From Klenkia sesuvii (lineage in GTDB: Bacteria > Actinomycetota > Actinomycetes > Mycobacteriales > Geodermatophilaceae): 64,000 nt of DNA. The stretch is from the NCBI RefSeq assembly GCF_037083825.1, contig NZ_JBAPLU010000006.1:124001-188000 (forward strand), given 5' to 3'. The notes beneath the pieces are model-generated. The model ran no database searches, was not told the origin of the DNA, and saw nothing but the letters and a program-made list of their open reading frames with translations. The position numbers were made by a program, and so were the translations under genes. Within the stretch, counting starts at the first letter, position 1; each line of letters starts with the position of its first letter. Below, in pieces: positions 7,846 to 18,524 of this stretch.

Positions 7846-8583
7846 GTGCGCCGACGCCGACCCTCCGTGTGGGGGGCCCTGGTCCCCGTCGTGGCGCTCG
7901 TCGCCGGGCTGCTCTTCGCGACGTCGGGGCAGACCGCCCGCGGCACAGACCTGCGGGCCGGGGACACCACCCAGCTGTCCGAGCTCGTCCGCCAGCTCGA
8001 CGCGGCCAACGAGACCGCCAGCAGCCAGCTCACCTCCCTGCAGGACCGGGTGCAGGCCCTCACCGAGGCCGAGGCCGGCCGCAACGGCGAGGTGGCCGCG
8101 GCCACCGCTGCCGGCGCCGCGGAGGAGACCTCGGCCGGGTTCACCGCGCTGCGCGGCGCCGGGGTGGAGATCACCCTCGACGACGCCCCCCAGAACGCCA
8201 ACGGCACCCTGCCGCGGGGTGCCTCGCCCGACTCGTTGGTCATCCACCAGTCCGACGTGCAGGGCGTGGTGAACGCGCTGTGGGCGGCGGGGGCCGACGG
8301 GGTCACGATCATGGGCCAGCGGCTGGTGGCCACCAGCGCGGTGCGCTGCGTCGGCAACGTGCTGCTGCTGCAGGGCCGCACGTACTCCCCGCCGTTCGTC
8401 ATCACGGCCGTGGGCGACGCCGACACCATGCGCGACCGGCTCGGCCAGTCCTACGAGGTGGCCCTGCTCCAGCAGGCGGTCGACCGCTTCGGCCTCACCT
8501 ACCGGGTGCAGGACCGCTCGGAGGTCTCGTTGCCCGCCTACGATGGCCCGCTGGACCTGCAGTACGCCTCGGCCGCCGGCTGA
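7846..8583 (+). CDS. DUF881 domain protein
   Basis: 245-residue protein with an N-terminal signal anchor (WGALVPVVALVAGLLFATS, about residues 8-26). A coiled-coil region follows at about 40-85 (TTQLSELVRQLDAANETASS onward), and then the DUF881 domain (about 95-240) with GVEITLDDAP and VNALWAAGADGVTIMGQR. It is predicted to lie outside the membrane, anchored by its N-terminus. The family is found between crgA and the sortase/pabA genes in actinobacteria and has an envelope or division link by context only. GTG 7846 has GGAGG seven bases upstream. Confidence 0.88.
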   Translation: MRRRRPSVWGALVPVVALVAGLLFATSGQTARGTDLRAGDTTQLSELVRQLDAANETASSQLTSLQDRVQALTEAEAGRNGEVAAATAAGAAEETSAGFTALRGAGVEITLDDAPQNANGTLPRGASPDSLVIHQSDVQGVVNALWAAGADGVTIMGQRLVATSAVRCVGNVLLLQGRTYSPPFVITAVGDADTMRDRLGQSYEVALLQQAVDRFGLTYRVQDRSEVSLPAYDGPLDLQYASAAG

Positions 8584-8610
8584 GCGCGGCACTCGGGCAG
8601 GGGAGGAACC

Positions 8611-9561
8611 ATGGACGACGCGGGGACCGGCGGCCGACGCCGCGGCCGGCACGCGCCCGAGGAGCCGGCTGCCGCCGAGCTCCCGCCCCCGGACGGCGAC
8701 GCCACCGTGTGGACCGACCGGGTGCCCGCGGTGCCCCCCCTCGACGGCACGGCGGACGGCACGACGTACGACACGACGGACGACGCTGCGGCCGGTACGG
8801 CGGACGACGACGAGCCGGCGGCGCGGCCCGCGCGCACCCGGGGCGACCTCGTGCGCACCGGCATCCGCGGGGTGGGCCAGCTGCTGGTCACCGCCGGCCT
8901 CGTGGTGCTGCTGTTCGTCGTCTACGAGGTCTGGGTGACCGACCTGACCAGCGACCGCAAGCAGGACGCGCTGTCCTCGGAGCTGCGCGAGGACTGGGCG
9001 GGCGGGGACCCCACCGTGCCGACCCTGCCCGGCGGCGGCCTCTCCGAGGTGCCCTTGGGCGAGGGGTTCGCCTTCATCCGCATCCCCCGCTTCGGTGCGG
9101 ACTACGTCAAGGTCGTCCTGGAGGGCACCGACGAGGACGAGCTGGTCGAGGGCCCGGGCCACTACGTGGACTCGGCCATGCCGGGCGAGCAGGGCAACTT
9201 CGCCCTCGCCGGGCACCGCGTGGGCAAGGGGTCGCCGTTCCTCGACCTCGACCAGCTGCGGGCCGGCGACCCGATCGTGATCGAGACCGAGACCGACTGG
9301 TACGTCTACCGGGTCCTCGGCGGCGACGACCCCAACGGCATCCCCGGTCAGCAGATCGTGCTCCCCACCGACGTGTCGGTCATCGCCCCCACCCCGAACG
9401 GGCCCCTCGACGGGCCGGCGTCGGGGGCCTACCTGACCCTGACCACCTGTCACCCGAAGTTCTCCGCCCGCGAGCGGCTGATCGTGCACGCGGTGCTCGA
9501 CGGCGACCCCGTCCCGAAGGCGGACGCCCCGCAGGGCCCGCCGGCGCTGAGCGAGGGCTGA
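8611..9561 (+). CDS. Class E sortase
   Basis: 316-residue membrane-anchored transpeptidase. Class E sortases attach surface proteins with LAxTG-like signals to peptidoglycan. The cytoplasmic N-terminus is acidic and proline-rich, with a Thr/Asp-rich repeat near residues 45-65. One membrane helix follows at about 92-112 (LLVTAGLVVLLFVVYEVWV). The catalytic domain has His in FALAGHRVGKGSPF, Cys in TLTTCHPKF and Arg in SARERLIV, the complete sortase triad. ATG 8611 has GGGGAGG just upstream. The stop overlaps the start of the next small gene (TGATG). No sortase substrate is seen in this window. Confidence 0.93.
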   Translation: MDDAGTGGRRRGRHAPEEPAAAELPPPDGDATVWTDRVPAVPPLDGTADGTTYDTTDDAAAGTADDDEPAARPARTRGDLVRTGIRGVGQLLVTAGLVVLLFVVYEVWVTDLTSDRKQDALSSELREDWAGGDPTVPTLPGGGLSEVPLGEGFAFIRIPRFGADYVKVVLEGTDEDELVEGPGHYVDSAMPGEQGNFALAGHRVGKGSPFLDLDQLRAGDPIVIETETDWYVYRVLGGDDPNGIPGQQIVLPTDVSVIAPTPNGPLDGPASGAYLTLTTCHPKFSARERLIVHAVLDGDPVPKADAPQGPPALSEG

Positions 9562-9719
9562 TGTACACCTGGATCTGGCGGCACCTCCCCGGCGGGACGG
9601 CGGTGAAGGCGGTGCAGGCGCTCGTGCTCGTGCTCGCGGTGTGCGCGCTGCTGCTGTTCGTCGTCTTCCCGTGGGTCGAGCCGAAGCTGCCCTTCAACGA
9701 CGTGACGGTGGACCGGTGA
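9561..9719 (+). CDS. Small membrane protein between sortase and pabA
   Basis: 52-residue protein starting MYTWIWRHLPGG, with one membrane helix (about residues 20-40: ALVLVLAVCALLLFVVFPWV) and a short C-terminal tail (KLPFNDVTVDR). It overlaps the sortase stop (TGATG) and the pabA start (GTGA), so the three genes are probably one translationally coupled operon. Small proteins of this type recur at this place in actinobacteria; function unknown. The tight coupling is the main support that it is real. Confidence 0.75.
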   Translation: MYTWIWRHLPGGTAVKAVQALVLVLAVCALLLFVVFPWVEPKLPFNDVTVDR

Positions 9720-10387
9720 GCGAGCGGGCAGCAGGACCGGCGGCCCGCGTGCTCGTCGTCGACAACTTCGACAGCTTCGTCTACAACCTGGTCCAGTACC
9801 TCGGTCAGCTCGGCGTCCCCAGCGTGGTGCGCCGCAACGACGCGGTGGCGGTCGATGAGCTCGGCGACCTCGAGGTGGCCGGGGTGCTGCTGTCCCCGGG
9901 GCCGGGGACGCCGACCGACGCCGGGGTGACCGTGCCGATGGTGCGGGCCGCCGCGGAGGCCGGTGTGCCGGTCCTGGGCGTCTGCCTGGGTCACCAGGCC
10001 ATCGCGGAGGCCTTCGGCGGTGACGTCGTGCGGGCCCCCGAGCTGCTGCACGGCAAGACCAGCGAGGTGGTGCACGACGGCGTGGGCGTGCTGGCTGGCC
10101 TGCCCTCGCCGTTCACCGCCACGCGCTACCACTCGCTGGCGGTGGAGTCGGCGACGGTCCCCGCCGAGCTGGAGGTCACGGGGCGCACCCCGTCGGGCAT
10201 CGTCATGGCGCTGCGGCACCGCGAGCTGCCGATCGAGGGCGTCCAGTTCCACCCCGAGTCGGTGCTGACCGAGGGCGGCCACCAGATGCTGGCGAACTGG
10301 CTCACCCAGTGCGGCGTCCAGGTCGACCAGGAACTCGTCGAGCAGGCATCGGCAGCCGCGACGAGGCTGCTGACCGCGGTGTCCTGA
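9716..10387 (+). CDS. pabA: Glutamine amidotransferase, aminodeoxychorismate/anthranilate synthase component II
   Basis: 223-residue class I glutamine amidotransferase that releases ammonia from glutamine for p-aminobenzoate (folate) or anthranilate (tryptophan) synthesis. It opens with VLVVDNFDSFVYNLVQYL. The nucleophile Cys lies in GVCLGHQAIAE and the His/Glu pair in VQFHPESVLT. Its partner (PabB or TrpE) is not nearby, so which pathway it serves cannot be decided; this origin-proximal copy is usually called pabA/trpG. GTG 9716 overlaps the preceding stop as GTGA. It is convergent with pknB, with a hairpin between them. Confidence 0.92.
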   Translation: MSERAAGPAARVLVVDNFDSFVYNLVQYLGQLGVPSVVRRNDAVAVDELGDLEVAGVLLSPGPGTPTDAGVTVPMVRAAAEAGVPVLGVCLGHQAIAEAFGGDVVRAPELLHGKTSEVVHDGVGVLAGLPSPFTATRYHSLAVESATVPAELEVTGRTPSGIVMALRHRELPIEGVQFHPESVLTEGGHQMLANWLTQCGVQVDQELVEQASAAATRLLTAVS

Positions 10388-10388
10388 G

Positions 10389-10428
10389 GAGCGGGGGCCC
10401 GGAGGGTCCCCCGACGAAGGACCCGCTC
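10389..10428. terminator. Bidirectional hairpin between pabA and pknB
   Basis: Outer arms GAGCGGG (10389-10395) and CCCGCTC (10422-10428) enclose a nested stem, CGGGGGCCC with GGTCCCCCG (one mismatch). It lies exactly between two convergent genes, so it could end transcription from both sides. Confidence 0.55.
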
Positions 10429-12211
10429 AGTTGTTGGGGGCGGTCGGGATCGGGATGCCGGTGCCGGTGGGGGGCGCGGTGGTCGTGGGCGGTGCGCTGG
10501 TGGTCGTCGGCGCCGTGGTGGGCACCGGCACCGCGATCAGCACCCGGATCTCGTCGGTCGCGGTCGCCTGCTGACCGGCCTCGGGATCGGTGCCGATCGC
10601 CTGTCCCTGGGGGACCTCGTTGCTCTCGGCGTTCTGCTGGGTGATGTTGGTGAACCCGGCCTGCTGCAGGGTGGCGCGCGCCTGCTCGAAGGTCTGCCCG
10701 CGCACGTCGGGGACCTGCGCGCTGCCCGTGGAGACGCTCAGCGTGATCGTGGTCGTCGCCGGGTCGGCCTGGGAACCCTGGCCCGGGTCGACGGCGACGA
10801 CCTCACCGGCCGTGGCCGTGGAGGCCACCTGCCGGCTGTTCACCCGGTCGAAGCCCTGGTTCTCGAGGTTGGCCCGTGCCTCGTCCTCGGTGAGCCCGAT
10901 GACGTTGGGGATGGCGACGGTGTCGGGGCCGGCGCTGACCACCAGGTTGACCGCGGTGCCCTCGTCGACGGTCTGCCCGGCCGCGGGGTCGGTGCTGATG
11001 ACCGAACCCTGGGCGACCGTGCTGCTGGCCTCGGTGGTCACCTCGCCGACCTCGAGCCCCTGCTGGCCGAGCGCGGCCTCGGCCGCGGCCTGGGTCTGCT
11101 CGACCAGGTTCGGCACCTGGACGCTGGCGACCGTGGGCTCGACGGGGGTGTCCTCGCCGTCGCCGCTGTTGAGCCCGACGAGCAGCGCCACGAGGCCGGC
11201 GAGCACCAGCACGCCGGCCACGGCCAGCGCGACGAGCCCGCGCTTGCGGCGTCGGGCGGCGGCCTCGTCCTCGGCGTCCCAGTGGTCGTCCTGGCCGGGG
11301 TAGCCGGCGCCGGCGGCCCCGAGGTAGGAGGTGCGCTCGGCGTCACCCATGACCGGGGTGGCCTCGACCCGCTGGCCGGCGACGGCGCGCAGCAGGTCGC
11401 TGCGCATCTCGGCGGCCGACTGGTAGCGGTTGGCCGGGTTCTTGCTCATCGCCTTGAGCAGGACGGCGTCGAGCTCGGCCGGCACCGCCGGGTTGATCGA
11501 CGACGGCGTGCGGGGGTCCTCGCGCACGTGCTGGTAGGCCACCGCGACGGGGGAGTCACCGGTGAACGGGGGCGCACCGGTGACCAGCTCGTAGAGCAGG
11601 CAGCCCGCGGAGTACACGTCGGAGCGGGCGTCGACGCCCTCGCCGCGCGCCTGCTCGGGTGACAGGTACTGGGCCGTGCCGATGACGGCGGCGGTGGAGG
11701 TCATGGTGGCCGCGGAGTCCGACACCGCGCGGGCGATGCCGAAGTCCATCACCTTGACCGTGCCCTGCGGCGTGATCATGACGTTGCCGGGCTTGACGTC
11801 GCGGTGGACGATGCCGTTGCGGTGGCTGAAGTCCAGCGCGGCGCAGATGTCGGCGGTGAGCGACATGGCGCGCTCGGGGTCGAGCCGGTCCTCGCGGCGC
11901 AGCACGTCGCGCAGCGTCTCGCCCTCGACGTACTCCATGACGATGTAGGGCGTGGCGCCGGTCGTCGTGCGGTCCTCACCGGTGTCGTAGACCGCGACGA
12001 TGGCCGGGTGGTTCAGGGACGCGGCGGCCTGGGCCTCGCGGCGGAAGCGCACCTGGAAGGAGGGGTCGCGGGCCAGGTCGGACCGCAGCACCTTGACGGC
12101 GACCTCGCGGCCGAGCCGGAGGTCACGCCCGCGGTGCACCTCGGCCATGCCGCCGCGGCCGAGGACGCCACCGATCTCGTAGCGCTCACCGAGAACCTGC
12201 GGGGTGGTCAT
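10427..12211 (-). CDS. pknB: Ser/Thr protein kinase PknB with extracellular PASTA domains
   Basis: 594-residue transmembrane kinase that senses cell-wall fragments and phosphorylates division and cell-wall proteins. The kinase domain (about 10-275) has GRGGMAEV, the ATP lysine in VAVKVLRSDL, HRDVKPGNV, DFGIAR, a Thr-rich activation loop (ATMTSTAAVIGTAQY) and SPEQ. A membrane helix follows near 335-357 (GLVALAVAGVLVLAGLVALL). Three PASTA repeats are visible outside (starting QVPNLVEQT, AIPNVIGLT and QVPDVRGQT), one fewer than in mycobacterial PknB, then a Thr/Pro tail. ATG 12211 follows GAGAGGA. It lies downstream of pknA and is probably the last gene of the rodA-pbpA-pknA-pknB operon. Confidence 0.95.
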   Translation of the reverse strand: MTTPQVLGERYEIGGVLGRGGMAEVHRGRDLRLGREVAVKVLRSDLARDPSFQVRFRREAQAAASLNHPAIVAVYDTGEDRTTTGATPYIVMEYVEGETLRDVLRREDRLDPERAMSLTADICAALDFSHRNGIVHRDVKPGNVMITPQGTVKVMDFGIARAVSDSAATMTSTAAVIGTAQYLSPEQARGEGVDARSDVYSAGCLLYELVTGAPPFTGDSPVAVAYQHVREDPRTPSSINPAVPAELDAVLLKAMSKNPANRYQSAAEMRSDLLRAVAGQRVEATPVMGDAERTSYLGAAGAGYPGQDDHWDAEDEAAARRRKRGLVALAVAGVLVLAGLVALLVGLNSGDGEDTPVEPTVASVQVPNLVEQTQAAAEAALGQQGLEVGEVTTEASSTVAQGSVISTDPAAGQTVDEGTAVNLVVSAGPDTVAIPNVIGLTEDEARANLENQGFDRVNSRQVASTATAGEVVAVDPGQGSQADPATTTITLSVSTGSAQVPDVRGQTFEQARATLQQAGFTNITQQNAESNEVPQGQAIGTDPEAGQQATATDEIRVLIAVPVPTTAPTTTSAPPTTTAPPTGTGIPIPTAPNN

Positions 12212-12317
12212 CGACGGTCCTCTCGGGCGGCGGCCGGGTTCTCCGGGCCATCGGGCAGCGTAGGCGATCCGGGTGACCGGGTCGGGTTGCCGCGGGTCGC
12301 GTCGTGCGAGGACCCGG

Positions 12318-13757
12318 TCACGTCGTGGCCCCCGCGTCGGGCTGGCCGGGGGCGACGGTCGTCTCCGAGGGTGTGGTCGTGGCCGGGGTGGTCGTGGTCG
12401 CCGGCGGTGTCGTGGTGGGGGGTGCGGGCGTGGTCGTGCGGGTCGTGGTCGTCGCGGTGGGGACCGGCACCTGGGAGGTCTCCTGACCTGGCTCCTCCGT
12501 CGGCTCCTCGCCACCACCGTCGGTGGTCTCCTCCGCCGAGCTCCCCGGCGCCGAGGTGGTCGGCGCGGTGCTGGTGGCGGGCGCGGAGGTGGTCGTCGCC
12601 GGGGGTGTGGTCGTCGTCCCCGGGGACCGGTCCTGGTCGCCGTCGTCGCCGAGCAGGGAGAAGGCCAGCACGGCGCCCAGGACGAGCAGCAGGACGGCAG
12701 CCGCGGCCACCCACGGCCACGGGGACCGCCGGCGGCGGCCCTCGTCGTCGTCCCAGCGATCGACGTCGTCGTCGACCGGGGGACCCTGCAGCGGGGGCAT
12801 CGTGCGGGGCGCCGTCGAGGGACCCCCGGCCGTGGCCGGGCCGGCGGCGGCGCCGATGACCTGGGTGCCGTCCCCGCCGACCGCGGGGATGAACGCGGTC
12901 GCGGCCGCGGTGTCGGGTCCCGGTCCACCGGCGGCCACCCGGCGGGCGGCGTCGGCGAGGGCCCCGCCGTCGGCGAACCGGGCCGCCGGGTCCTTGGCCA
13001 GCGCCCTCTCCACCAGCGCGCGCACCGGCGCGGGCACGGTGGGCGGCAGCGGGGGCGGCGGGCGGTTGATCTGGGCCAGGGCGATGGCGACCTGCGACTC
13101 GCCGTCGAAGGGTCGGTTCCCGGCCAGGCACTCGTAGCCCAGGATGCCGAGGGAGTAGACGTCGGAGGCGGCGGTGACCTGGAATCCCTGCGCCTGCTCG
13201 GGGGAGAGGTACTGCGCGGTGCCCACGACCATGCCGGTGCGGGTGAGCGGGGCGGCGTCGCGGGCCCAGGCGATGCCGAAGTCGGTCAGCTTGACCACGC
13301 CGTCGGGCCGGACCATGAGGTTGCCGGGCTTGATGTCGCGGTGCACCACCCCGGCCCGGTGCGCGGCCGACAGCCCGTCGCCGGCCTGGGCGAGGACGTC
13401 GAGGGTGCGCTCGGGCGACAGGGTGGTCTCCCGGTCGAGGATGGCCACCAGCGGCTCGCCCTCGACGTACTCCATGACCAGGAAGGCCAGCGGCCGGCCG
13501 TCGTCGTCGCTGATCTCGCCGTAGTCGTAGACCGAGGCGATGTTCTGGTGGGCCAGCCCGGCGGTGTGCCGGGCCTCGTTGCGGAAGCGCTCCAGGAAGT
13601 TGCGGTCGCCGGTGTACTCGCTCTTGAGCACCTTCGCCGCGACCGTGCGGCCCAGCGTGCGGTCGGTGGCCCGCCACACCTCACCCATGCCGCCAGTGGC
13701 GATGGGTGCGGTGATCTCGTAGCGCCCGGCCAGGACGCTGCCCACGTGCAGCGACAT
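12318..13757 (-). CDS. pknA: Ser/Thr protein kinase PknA
   Basis: 479-residue transmembrane kinase that works with PknB in control of cell shape and division. It begins MSLHVGSVLAGRYEITAPIA. The kinase motifs are ATGGMGEVW, the lysine in VAAKVLKSEY, HRDIKPGNL, DFGIAWA and GTAQYLSPEQ. A membrane helix lies near residues 347-370 (WPWVAAAAVLLLVLGAVLAF). The outer part is a long Thr/Pro/Ser-rich stretch without PASTA repeats. ATG 13757 is directly adjacent to the pbpA stop (TAGATG), indicating co-transcription. The low-complexity tail accounts for the repetitive codons around 12330-12620. Confidence 0.94.
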   Translation of the reverse strand: MSLHVGSVLAGRYEITAPIATGGMGEVWRATDRTLGRTVAAKVLKSEYTGDRNFLERFRNEARHTAGLAHQNIASVYDYGEISDDDGRPLAFLVMEYVEGEPLVAILDRETTLSPERTLDVLAQAGDGLSAAHRAGVVHRDIKPGNLMVRPDGVVKLTDFGIAWARDAAPLTRTGMVVGTAQYLSPEQAQGFQVTAASDVYSLGILGYECLAGNRPFDGESQVAIALAQINRPPPPLPPTVPAPVRALVERALAKDPAARFADGGALADAARRVAAGGPGPDTAAATAFIPAVGGDGTQVIGAAAGPATAGGPSTAPRTMPPLQGPPVDDDVDRWDDDEGRRRRSPWPWVAAAAVLLLVLGAVLAFSLLGDDGDQDRSPGTTTTPPATTTSAPATSTAPTTSAPGSSAEETTDGGGEEPTEEPGQETSQVPVPTATTTTRTTTPAPPTTTPPATTTTPATTTPSETTVAPGQPDAGATT

Positions 13758-15209
13758 CTACCCGCCCCCGCCAGCGGCGAGGTAGGCCGACATGATCTGC
13801 TGCGCCACCGGCGCAGACAGGTCACCACCGGTCCCCTGCCCACCCTGGATGAAGACGGCGACCGCGATCCGGGGGTCGCCGTCGGGCCCGGCGAACCCGA
13901 CGAACCACTGGTTGTCGTCGGCGTCGGCCGTGGTCTGCGCGGTACCGGTCTTGCCGCCGACGGTGTACCCGTCGATCTGCGCGCGTCGGCCCGAGCCGTT
14001 CTGGACGACGCTGACCATCATCTCCTGCAGCTGCTCGGCGACGCCGGCCGAGACCGGCTGGCCGCGCACCTCGGGCCTGGTCTGGTCCACGACGCTGAGG
14101 TCGGGGGCCTGCAGCTGGTCGACCAGGTAGGGGGTCATCAGCTCGCCGTCGTTGGCGATGGCGGACGCGATCATCGCCCCCTGCAGGGGGGTGATCTGCA
14201 CGTTCTGCTGACCGATGGAGGCCACCGCCAGCTGCGCGTCGCCGTCGATGTCCCCCACCGTGCTCTCCACGACGCCCAGCGGCATCTCGAACCCGCCCTG
14301 GTCGATGCCGAAGGCCTCGGCGGCCGCCCGCACCCGGTCCTCGCCGAGCTCCACACCCAGCTGGGCGAAGGCGGTGTTGCACGAGATGGTCAGGGCCTGG
14401 ATCAGGGCCTGCTCACCGCTGGGGTCGCAGACCTCGCGGTTGAAGTTCGGCAGGTCGGTCGTGGTGCCGGGCAGTCGGTAGAACTGGGGGGCCGGGACGA
14501 CGGTGTCGGCGGTGTAGCCGTCCTCCAGGGCCGCAGCGGCGGTGATGAGCTTGAACACCGAGCCGGGGGAGTGCCGCTCGGCGATGGTCTGGTTGACCCG
14601 CGGGTCGGGGTCCTGGGCGGCCAGCTGCTCGGCGTAGGCGCGGATGGCGTCGGGGTCGTGGCTGGAGAGCTGGTTGGGGTCGTACCCGGGGCTGCTGACC
14701 ATGGCCAGCACGGCGCCGGTCGCGGGGTCAAGGGCGACCGCGGCGCCCTCGACGCCGTCCAGGGCGTCGTAGGCGGCCTGCTGGGCGGCCGGGTCGAGGG
14801 TCAGCTCGACGTTGCCACCCGAGGGGTCGCGGCCGGTGAGCAGATCGGCGATGCGGCGGAAGGCCAGCCGGTCGTCGGAGCCGGCGAGGATCTCGTTCTC
14901 GGTCTGCTCGATGCCGGTGTTGCCGTAGACCAACGAGTAGTAGCCGGTGACCGTCGAGTACAGCTCGCCCTGGGGGTACTGGCGCAGGTAGGTCAACGCG
15001 TCGTCGGTGCGCACGGACTGCGCGACCGGGTTGCCGGCGACGACGATCTGCCCGCGTTCCCGGTCGTACGCCTCGGCCAGGATGCGGGTGTTGTACTGGC
15101 TGGACCGCAGCTCCGAGGAGCGCACCACCTGGATGTAGTTGGCGTTGAGGATCAGCAGCGTGAACAGCACCATCACGCTGATGGAGACCTTGCGCAGCGG
15201 CGAGTTCAC
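13758..15209 (-). CDS. pbpA: Penicillin-binding protein PbpA (class B transpeptidase)
   Basis: 483-residue class B penicillin-binding protein that cross-links peptidoglycan peptides. It has an N-terminal signal anchor (KVSISVMVLFTLLILNANYI). The transpeptidase domain has SxxK in HSPGSVFKLITA, SxN in ISCNTAFAQLG and KTG in GGKTGTAQTT, so the active site is complete. Its start overlaps the stop of rodA (ATGA), and such SEDS/bPBP pairs act as one glycan-polymerising and cross-linking unit. The adjacent kinases and phosphatase suggest regulation by phosphorylation, as known for this cluster in mycobacteria. Confidence 0.95.
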   Translation of the reverse strand: MNSPLRKVSISVMVLFTLLILNANYIQVVRSSELRSSQYNTRILAEAYDRERGQIVVAGNPVAQSVRTDDALTYLRQYPQGELYSTVTGYYSLVYGNTGIEQTENEILAGSDDRLAFRRIADLLTGRDPSGGNVELTLDPAAQQAAYDALDGVEGAAVALDPATGAVLAMVSSPGYDPNQLSSHDPDAIRAYAEQLAAQDPDPRVNQTIAERHSPGSVFKLITAAAALEDGYTADTVVPAPQFYRLPGTTTDLPNFNREVCDPSGEQALIQALTISCNTAFAQLGVELGEDRVRAAAEAFGIDQGGFEMPLGVVESTVGDIDGDAQLAVASIGQQNVQITPLQGAMIASAIANDGELMTPYLVDQLQAPDLSVVDQTRPEVRGQPVSAGVAEQLQEMMVSVVQNGSGRRAQIDGYTVGGKTGTAQTTADADDNQWFVGFAGPDGDPRIAVAVFIQGGQGTGGDLSAPVAQQIMSAYLAAGGGG

Positions 15210-16653
15210 GGCTTGACCACCTCGGTCAGCGCCTCGCCCAGCTTCGGGGCCAGGGGCGCCGGCGGGGCAGCCGGGCGGCGGGCGGCGTCGCTGATCCGCA
15301 CCAGCAGGGCGACCAGGCCGAAGTTGGCCACCAGCGACGACCCGCCGTAGGCGACGAACGGGGTGGTCAGGCCGGTCAGCGGCAGCAGCCCGGTGACGCC
15401 GCCGAGGACGACGAAGACCTGCCAGGCCACCCCGAAGGCCAGGCCGGCGGCGAGCAGCTTGCCGAAGCCGTCGCGGACCACCAGGGAGGTGCGCAGTCCG
15501 CGCTCGACCAGCACCAGGTACAGGACGACGACGGCGACCAGGCCGAACAGGCCCAGCTCCTCGCCGATCGCCGCGGCGATGAAGTCGCTCTTGGCCACCG
15601 GCACCTGGTCGGGCCGCCCGCCACCGAGCCCCGCGCCGAACAGGCCGCCGGTGCCCAGGCCGAACAGCGACTGGACGACCTGGTAGCCGCCACCGTCGGG
15701 GTAGTAGGCGAACGGGTCGAGCCAGGTGTCGACGCGCACGCGCACGTGGCCGAACAGCTGGTAGGCCACGGTGCCGCCGACGGCGAACAGCAGCACGCCG
15801 ATGAGCAGCCAGGAGGCCCGCTCGGTGGCGATGTAGAGCATCACCACGAAGATCCCGAACAGCAGCAGCGAGCTGCCCAGGTCGCGCTCGAACACCAGCA
15901 CGAGGATCGACACGGCCCAGGCGACCAGGACCGGCCCGAGGTCGCGGGCGCGGGGCACCTCGAGGCCGAGCACCCGGCGGCTGGCCAGGGCGAGCACGTC
16001 GCGCTTGTCGACCAGGTAGGCGGCGAAGAAGACGATCAGGCAGATCTTGGCGAACTCACCGGGCTGGATGGAGAAGCCGGCGACCCGGATCCAGATCTTG
16101 GCGCCGTTGACCTCCGACAGCGACGCGGGCAGCACCGCCGGGACGGCCAGCAGCACCAGGCCGACGAGGCCGATCGTGTACGCGAGCCGGGACAGCGCCC
16201 GGTGGTCGCGCACGACCAGCAGGACGGCGACGAACAGCACCAGGCCGACGGTGGCCCACAGCAGCTGGGTGGGGGCGTCCTCCCGGGCGGACACCGACTC
16301 CCCGAGGGCGTTGGCGGCGATGTCGAGCCGGTGGATCATCGACAGGCCCAGTCCGGTGAGCACCGCGACGCAGGGCAGCAGCAGCGGGTCGGCGTAGGGC
16401 GCGAAGCGTCGGACGACCAGGTGCGCGACCACCCACAGCCCGGTGAACCACAGCCCGAACGTGGCGATCTCGGGGCTGGGCGCGCCGGTGACGGTGATGT
16501 CGACGATGGTCTGCGCGGCGAGGGTGATGACCACCGCGAAGGCGAGCATCAGCAGCTCGGTGCCCCGGCGCTTGGGTGGGGTGGTGACGCCGGGGACGGC
16601 CTGCTTGGGGTCGGTGCCGGGGTTGCCGGCCGGGCCGGCGGCGGGGGCGGCCA

Positions 16654-16654
<1 letters not shown>
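15206..16654 (-). CDS. rodA: SEDS peptidoglycan glycosyltransferase, RodA/FtsW family
   Basis: 482-residue polytopic membrane enzyme that polymerises glycan strands from lipid II. About ten to twelve hydrophobic helices are visible. The family motifs include RVAGFSIQPGEFAKICLIVF, the cytoplasm-facing FERDLGSSLLLFG, the extracellular PVAKSDFIAAAIGEELG and the C-terminal TPFVAYGGSSLVANF. ATG 16654 overlaps the pstP stop as ATGA. It is co-transcribed with pbpA, its cognate transpeptidase. In mycobacteria the gene at this position is called rodA; a separate ftsW usually sits in the division cluster elsewhere. Confidence 0.94.
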
Positions 16655-18062
<1,408 letters not shown>

Positions 18063-18066
<4 letters not shown>

Positions 18067-18524
18067 GAGCGCAGCTCCAGCACGGTCTGTCCGATCCGGA
18101 TCGGTTGGCCCGGCGCGACCAGCAGCGGACCCTGCACGCGCTGCTGGTCCAGGTAGGTGCCGTTGGTCGAGCCGAGGTCCTCGACGTACCAGGCGCCGCC
18201 GCGGTTGGTGAGCCGGGCGTGGCGCGAGCTGGCGAAGTCGTCGGTGAGGACGAGGGTGGAGTCGTCGGCGCGGCCGATGAGGATGGCCTGCTCACCGAGG
18301 GTGATCTTGGTGCCGGAGAGCGGCCCGGCGGTGACGAAGAGGTTCTTCGGGCCGCGGTTGCCCTTCTTCTTGCCCGCCTGGGCGCGCGGGGGCACCGAGG
18401 ACACCCGGCCGGTGCGCCCGCCGAGCAGGTCGGCGCGCACGACCCGGAAGGCGGCGAAGACGAACAGCCAGAGCAGCAGCAGGAACCCGAAGCGGAAGGC
18501 CTGCAGCACGATCTCGGCGGTCAT
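18063..18524 (-). CDS. fhaB: FHA domain protein FhaB (FipA)
   Basis: 153-residue membrane-linked protein. It has an N-terminal helix (FGFLLLLWLFVFAAFRVV) followed by a basic linker. The C-terminal FHA domain (about 65-150) binds phosphothreonine; its key residues are in ILIGRADDS, SSRHARLT and DLGSTNGTYL. In actinobacteria FhaB bridges kinases to the division machinery. ATG 18524 overlaps the fhaA stop (18521), which marks it as second in the fhaA-fhaB-pstP-rodA-pbpA-pknA-pknB operon. Confidence 0.93.

Noticed and set aside
12330..12620. Repetitive ACC/CCG-rich DNA
   Set aside because: Coding low-complexity Thr/Pro tail of PknA.
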